Part shown: positions 19,906-23,211 of the stretch, piece by piece
Layout of the letters: every line of letters starts with the position of its first letter
How positions within the stretch are numbered: the first letter of the stretch is position 1
Virus record (IMG/VR): IMGVR_UViG_3300042197_001243
Span: 1 to 23,211 of that record
Direction: 5' to 3' (one strand)
Length of the DNA stretch: 23,211 bases
DNA from: a virus
Notes under the pieces: model-generated
What the model was told of the DNA's origin: nothing
The model's input: only the letters and a program-made list of their open reading frames with translations
Databases searched by the model: none
Program-made: the position numbers and the translations under genes

Positions 19906-20688
19906 TTACTTAGCCGAAAATTCCTCAAATGCTTCATCAACAGAAGATGCAGCACCCTTAAATTTAGTTCCGCCCTTTACAATCTCACGGGAAGAAGTTT
20001 CTGCACTTTCATCGGATGCAAGAGCATTATCAAGAATCTTTTGAACCTCTGCGCTTGTATGACGCTTATAAAGCGTTGTAAAGTCAGGAATAGTGTCAAG
20101 AAGTTCCTTACATTTTGCAGGACCACCATAAGCAGGATCGCAAAGTGGAGAGGACTTACGACGAGGAGTAATCTTTGTTTCGGGGAATGCACCGGGAGCA
20201 GTTGGCTTGGTATAATCAATAACCATATCTAGACCATCATCTGGATCGGTAATATCACCGTATTCTGGATTTAGAACAAGTTGAATGAGAGTTTCATAAG
20301 CGCGCTTGCCATATGACCAGATTTGAACACCCTTTGCTTCATCACCACGAACGATGATTGGAGACATAAAGCGTTGACGAGGGAATAGGTCTTTTGCCAT
20401 CTTTTGGCTTTCCTTGTCCTCGTTTGCTGTACCCTCACGCCAGAGTTGTGAAGCAAAATCACATACTGGACAGTTCTCATTATAATTCTTTTTTGGACAA
20501 AGGAAGTTCTGATTTCCTACGCCATAGTGAAACCACATTTCCTTGAATGGATCACCATCTTCGGTAGGAACAATACGGATTGAGTGTTGCCCTGCCTCAA
20601 TCTTCCACATATTTGTATTTGATGATCCACCACCCTTGTTGTTGAGTGAATCAAGTTTTGCCTTCATTTTTGCTAGATCAAGTCCCAT
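19906..20688 (-). CDS. single-stranded DNA-binding protein, T4 gp32-like
   Basis: It coats single-stranded DNA at the fork and interacts with helicase, polymerase and recombinase. The protein has 260 residues. An N-terminal basic helix (MGLDLAKMKAKLDSL) precedes the core; zinc ligands H54 (FHYG), C64, C73 and C76 (ENCPVC) follow the gp32 H...C...C-x-x-C pattern. The core includes QRFMSPIIVRGDEAKGVQIWSYGKRAY, typical of gp32 relatives. The C-terminal 50 residues end in the acidic DEAFEEFSAK, the usual partner-binding tail. GGAG lies 8 bases before the ATG after an A-run. It comes last in the NUDIX operon. Confidence 0.9.
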   Translation of the reverse strand: MGLDLAKMKAKLDSLNNKGGGSSNTNMWKIEAGQHSIRIVPTEDGDPFKEMWFHYGVGNQNFLCPKKNYNENCPVCDFASQLWREGTANEDKESQKMAKDLFPRQRFMSPIIVRGDEAKGVQIWSYGKRAYETLIQLVLNPEYGDITDPDDGLDMVIDYTKPTAPGAFPETKITPRRKSSPLCDPAYGGPAKCKELLDTIPDFTTLYKRHTSAEVQKILDNALASDESAETSSREIVKGGTKFKGAASSVDEAFEEFSAK

Positions 20689-20717
20689 AGTAATACTCCT
20701 TTTTTATTGATAAGAAC

Positions 20718-20740
20718 GGATAAGTAAATCTCCTTACCCG
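20718..20740 (-). promoter_or_regulatory. imperfect leader hairpin before the gp32-like gene
   Basis: GGGTAAG pairs with CTTATCC (7 bp including one G-U) around an 8-base loop in the 55-base gap before the single-strand-binding-protein gene. T4 gene 32 is autoregulated through a structured leader; whether this short stem has such a role is unknown. It may equally be a weak terminator for the small gene upstream. Confidence 0.3.
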
Positions 20741-20743
20741 CCA

Positions 20744-21007
20744 TTAGAAAACATAACCATCTGTGAATACTTCGTCAAGAGAAATCTTTTCAACATTTCC
20801 AATAACTGTTTTTTCATTAAAGATACGAAAATCTCTGGCTTCTAGGTCATAAACAACACGACTACCTTCTTGCAGTGTCCGAGTTGTACCAGAACCCTTG
20901 ATACGTTCTTGAATAACCTCTTTTGGAAGTTGGTCAAGATTGTAAAATACCATAGTTCGCAAAGAACCGTCTTTCTTTTTAAATGTTGCTTTATTTGCTA
21001 TTTCCAT
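20744..21007 (-). CDS. small DUF2693-like beta-barrel protein
   Basis: A protein of 87 residues. FKKKDGSLRTMVFYNLDQLPKEV (9-31) and RVVYDLEARDFRIFNEKTVIG (about 50-70) match the layout of the DUF2693/SH3-barrel group: 'F.KKDGt.R.m...L....lP.e', then a variable loop, then 'vvtvyDle...wRsFr.dsvi'. The function of the group is unknown; it often occurs in phages. It lies between the tubulin-like gene (6-base gap) and the single-strand-binding-protein gene. Confidence 0.65.
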   Translation of the reverse strand: MEIANKATFKKKDGSLRTMVFYNLDQLPKEVIQERIKGSGTTRTLQEGSRVVYDLEARDFRIFNEKTVIGNVEKISLDEVFTDGYVF

Positions 21008-21013
21008 TCATTC

Positions 21014-21838
21014 CTACTTTTGAATATAAGGGGATTTATAAACTACATAACAATAGTTTTGATCAAACTGCGTTGAATAAACGCCATACATTATATTAGT
21101 GTTTTCTTCGATTTTAGAATCAATCTGCTTGTTTATCAAGTCAAACAACTCACCGTCTGTGTCTAGTTGTTTCTCGTTGATACAGTAATAATATCTCTTC
21201 TCACGGATGTTGTCAATACTGAATAACCTATTTTCTTCACCATCATCAAAGTTCATGATGCCGATAGTATTAAGGCAATATGTAGGTGGAGTTTCTTGAT
21301 AGTTAGACATAACAGGTTCGTTATGATCAAGAAAGTTAATCATATGGATAGTAGAACAAATAGTTTCTGAAAACTTAGATTGTACTTGAGTTAATGGCAC
21401 TTTGCCAATCATTTTTATGATTGCGTCGTATTCAAAAACATACATAGAATCAAAACGATTTGAGCGTGTATATTCTTGAAGAACATTATATACAACTTTA
21501 TCAGTTAGTTTCTGTGTTTCAGAAATAAACTTATAGTTTGGTTTTACATAGAATATTCTTATTGTGCAATCTTTATAGTTTTCAAGAACTCTTAAAGTAG
21601 AAGCTATAGCAATATCATCCCCGACAAGAACAACATCGAGAGAACCATCAATAGGAAAGTTTGGGTTAAGTGCATTTCTATCATAGTCCTCTGCGCTTGA
21701 ATACTCAGCAAGGCTGAAGTTAGAGCTATTGCTCGTTGTCTCGATGTTGATTCCAATTTTATATACCTCATATTGTGGATAAGAACTAAACTTATCTGCT
21801 ATTAGACAGCCAGTTTTTCCGATGCCTAAAATGTTCAT
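21014..21838 (-). CDS. divergent tubulin/FtsZ-fold protein
   Basis: A protein of 274 residues that follows the tubulin/FtsZ order. The N-terminus MNILGIGKTGCLIADKF is the first strand and T1-like glycine loop. DVVLVGDDIAIASTLRVLE (about 68-86) stands where the GGGTGTG loop should be. TIRIFYVKP (strand), ETQKLTDKVVYNVLQEYTRS (helix), FDSMYVFEYDAI (the 'vDsliViPN' strand) and VPLTQVQSKFSETICSTIHMI (the start of the core helix) come next. The C-terminal half ends IMYGVYSTQFDQNYCYVVYKS, like the last strands of FtsZ. The glycine-rich phosphate loop is largely lost, so GTPase activity is doubtful. TAATG couples it to the NUDIX gene. The assignment is by pattern only. Confidence 0.5.
   Translation of the reverse strand: MNILGIGKTGCLIADKFSSYPQYEVYKIGINIETTSNSSNFSLAEYSSAEDYDRNALNPNFPIDGSLDVVLVGDDIAIASTLRVLENYKDCTIRIFYVKPNYKFISETQKLTDKVVYNVLQEYTRSNRFDSMYVFEYDAIIKMIGKVPLTQVQSKFSETICSTIHMINFLDHNEPVMSNYQETPPTYCLNTIGIMNFDDGEENRLFSIDNIREKRYYYCINEKQLDTDGELFDLINKQIDSKIEENTNIMYGVYSTQFDQNYCYVVYKSPYIQK
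21188..21216 (-). promoter_or_regulatory. possible internal promoter (TTGACA-17-TATTAT)
   Basis: Inside the tubulin-like gene, TTGACA (21211-21216) and TATTAT (21188-21193) on the minus strand are spaced 17. It would give extra transcripts of the small barrel protein and the single-strand-binding protein, needed in large amounts. It may be chance coding sequence. Confidence 0.4.
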
Positions 21839-22248
21839 TAGTAATAACCAAGAGGAATTAGCAGAGCTAATGCTGCAAATTCCTTACAACGTGGAGTTGT
21901 TTTTAAATCATCTAGATCGTCTATTTCAACCCATTTAAAATCTGAATGTTCAAAGTTTAGAGTTACATCGCCTTCATAATCTTCACATTTAAAAAGATAA
22001 AGTTTATTACCTTCTTTGTTAAGTTTAGTTGAAAGTTGTACTAAAGTTGCTGCTTTAAGTCCTGTTTCTTCTTCAAGTTCTCTTTTAGCAGCGCGATAGG
22101 GAGATTCACCTTCCATAATATGCCCACCGGGAAAACTCCAGTGTAAGGGCATCCAATAATCTGTCTTTGAACGTTGAACAGTTAAAATCTTGTGTTTCTT
22201 AACAACGATAATGATAACAGAGTTATTTGTATCTTTTTCTTCTTTCAC
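21838..22248 (-). CDS. NUDIX hydrolase, MutT-like
   Basis: It hydrolyses a nucleoside diphosphate linked to another group. The complete Nudix box, GX5EX7REUXEEXGU, is present as GHIMEGE...RELEEETGL (about residues 42-64). Flanking strands SVIIIVVKKHKILTVQRS and LYLFKCED and an adenine-side FKWVEIDDL are normal. The protein has about 136 residues from the GTG at 22248, chosen over a TTG at 22263 because the promoter should start transcripts near 22259 and GGGG lies 5 bases before the GTG. Sanitising oxidised nucleotides or trimming dNTPs is likely, but substrates cannot be told from sequence. It heads the operon through the tubulin-like protein to the single-strand-binding protein. Confidence 0.9.
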   Translation of the reverse strand: MKEEKDTNNSVIIIVVKKHKILTVQRSKTDYWMPLHWSFPGGHIMEGESPYRAAKRELEEETGLKAATLVQLSTKLNKEGNKLYLFKCEDYEGDVTLNFEHSDFKWVEIDDLDDLKTTPRCKEFAALALLIPLGYY

Positions 22249-22265
22249 AGTAACCCCACACAAAT

Positions 22266-22294
22266 ACTATAACAAAGTTCTTTTAGAATGTCAA
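22266..22294 (-). promoter_or_regulatory. sigma-70-type promoter PE (TTGACA-17-TATAGT)
   Basis: TTGACA (22289-22294) and TATAGT (22266-22271) on the minus strand with 17-base spacing, beginning 1 base after the upstream stop codon. The expected start is near 22259, so the leader before the GTG is only about 11 bases. No inverted repeat surrounds it. Confidence 0.8.
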
Positions 22295-22295
22295 A

Positions 22296-23211
22296 CTAAC
22301 CTATACCAGCTTTTTTTAGATTTGTATAATATTTTGGATCTTCTGACAAGTGATCTTTCGCTATTTCTTTGGCCATTATTTTATTACCTGTATGCTCAAA
22401 CTCATGTTCTATTCCTTTTTTAAGTTCTATAGGATCAAAATCGGAATCTGGTTTGTAATCACCTTTTCCTCCGTGAAGAACATCTTTTTGCTTGCTAAAC
22501 TTAATCATCAACTTTTTGTTTTTTACCAAAGATTCTTTAAATTGAGTTGTTGCAGAAGTGGTGGTATAAGTTCCATATGAAATATCTTTTTTTGTTATAC
22601 CAAGTTCTTTGGCAATATTTTTAGCTCCTAAACCATTATTTTCTTTCACATCTTTCATGGCAACAACTAAAATATTTAAATCACTCATTTCTGGATTTTT
22701 CATCTTATAAAGTGCAGATGCGTCTTGTAATGACTTAGCATTAACCCAAGATGAAGGTGTTCCCATATTAAGTTCTAAATCTTGCATAAAATAATCAGCT
22801 ACTTTATCTTGTTTAGCTTCATCGGGAAACTTACTATCTATATCGTAAATATCAATAATTTTACTTTTTAGTTCTGTTGTAAATCCTTCCATGGTTGGAT
22901 CTTTATCTGGCATAAAATCGTACTTATTTCGGTACTTTTCAAACTCTGCATTTGCCTTGTTTTGCTTTTCAAGTTTTGCTTGAAACTGTTGTTCTTGTTT
23001 TTCTTTTTGTTTTGCATAATCAATAGCACTAGCTCCTACTTTAGCAGCACCAGCAGCCAAACTAGCAGCAGTAAGACCAGCAGCTATTTGTTTGCCTATA
23101 CCCTCTCCCATAGGTGGAGCAGATTTAGAACGTTCCATGGATGGTTTTTTGGTGTATGGAGGAGTGTTACTTTGTTCGCCATGACCTATAACTCTTTTCT
23201 TAAGACAAGGA
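22296..23211 (-). CDS. phage protein with C-terminal DUF5661-like segment (5' end outside window)
   Basis: The frame is open from the stop at 22296 to the window edge, at least 304 residues; an internal ATG at 23138 exists, but the codons before it read like the same protein (VIGHGEQSNTPPYTKKPS), so it is probably incomplete. A glycine/alanine-rich helical stretch (about QIAAGLTAASLAAGAAKVG) could be a weak membrane or packing helix, followed by a Q/K/E-rich coiled coil. A middle region has a possible helix-turn-helix (GAKNIAKELGITKKDISYGTY). The C-terminus, LKKGIEHEFEHTGNKIMAKEI followed by DHLSEDPKYYTNL, matches the DUF5661 pattern 'gievE.EHt.....A.eIa.DHL.E.p.YY..L', found in phage proteins often linked to the virion. 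The function is unknown. Confidence 0.8.
   Translation of the reverse strand, partial: PCLKKRVIGHGEQSNTPPYTKKPSMERSKSAPPMGEGIGKQIAAGLTAASLAAGAAKVGASAIDYAKQKEKQEQQFQAKLEKQNKANAEFEKYRNKYDFMPDKDPTMEGFTTELKSKIIDIYDIDSKFPDEAKQDKVADYFMQDLELNMGTPSSWVNAKSLQDASALYKMKNPEMSDLNILVVAMKDVKENNGLGAKNIAKELGITKKDISYGTYTTTSATTQFKESLVKNKKLMIKFSKQKDVLHGGKGDYKPDSDFDPIELKKGIEHEFEHTGNKIMAKEIAKDHLSEDPKYYTNLKKAGIG

Noticed and set aside
19622-20044. A 140-codon plus-strand open frame spanning the recA promoter
   Set aside because: It is opposite recA and the gp32-like gene, crosses their regulatory gap and has no recognisable domain.
1-23211. Prophage or plasmid setting, CRISPR array, tRNA genes
   Set aside because: No integrase, repressor, att-like repeat, partition or replication-initiator gene, regularly spaced repeat or cloverleaf was found by reading both strands.

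Overview
The window looks like part of the genome of a large, strictly lytic tailed phage, probably a big myovirus related to the T4-like and jumbo phages. It is AT-rich and tightly packed. Nearly all genes lie on the minus strand with 1-22 base overlaps or gaps of a few bases. No tRNA, rRNA, integrase, insertion sequence or CRISPR array is visible, and no gene-free stretch exceeds about 100 bases. The host cannot be named from the sequence. Consensus sigma-70-type promoters and clear Shine-Dalgarno (SD) sites point to a bacterium with ordinary housekeeping transcription and translation.

Reading in the direction of transcription, from high to low coordinates. 23211-22296: the end of a protein with a C-terminal DUF5661-like segment. 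22248-19906: NUDIX hydrolase, a divergent tubulin/FtsZ-fold protein, a small DUF2693-like protein and a gp32-like single-strand DNA-binding protein. 19836-18023: RecA/UvsX recombinase followed by a free-standing GIY-YIG homing endonuclease. 17939-15098: deoxycytidylate-type deaminase, four small proteins, a 5'-3' exonuclease (FEN/RNase H type) and a four-helix membrane protein. 15082-10290: three proteins with a shared N-terminal W-x-x-[FHY]-[LM] peptide, probably packaged in the head, with a second GIY-YIG endonuclease on the plus strand between them. 10236-6453: DnaB/gp41-like helicase and class II (B12-dependent) ribonucleotide reductase. 6396-1: a long operon of small proteins including a possible GroES-like protein, a membrane protein, ThyX, a nucleotidyltransferase-like protein, and the N-terminal 491 residues of a C-family (Pol III alpha) DNA polymerase.

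The genes form a replication and nucleotide-supply module. NrdJ makes deoxynucleotides, the deaminase can make dUMP, ThyX turns dUMP into dTMP, and polymerase, helicase, single-strand-binding protein, recombinase and exonuclease act at the fork. A C-family polymerase stands where T4 has its B-family gp43.

The most unusual signal is regulatory. At three operon heads (6396, 17939, 19836) a TTGxxA-17-TATxTT promoter is threaded through a perfect 11-13 bp inverted repeat. The 5' arm lies in the promoter spacer, the -10 in the loop, and the 3' arm downstream of the expected start. Arm sequences differ completely between sites but the layout is the same. In two sites the 3' arm holds the ribosome-binding site. 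Read-through RNA should fold and hide (or terminate before) the next gene, while RNA started in the loop cannot. A second unexplained signal is a 12-base motif close to ACTATTTATTAT at four gene starts: two head-type genes and both homing endonucleases.
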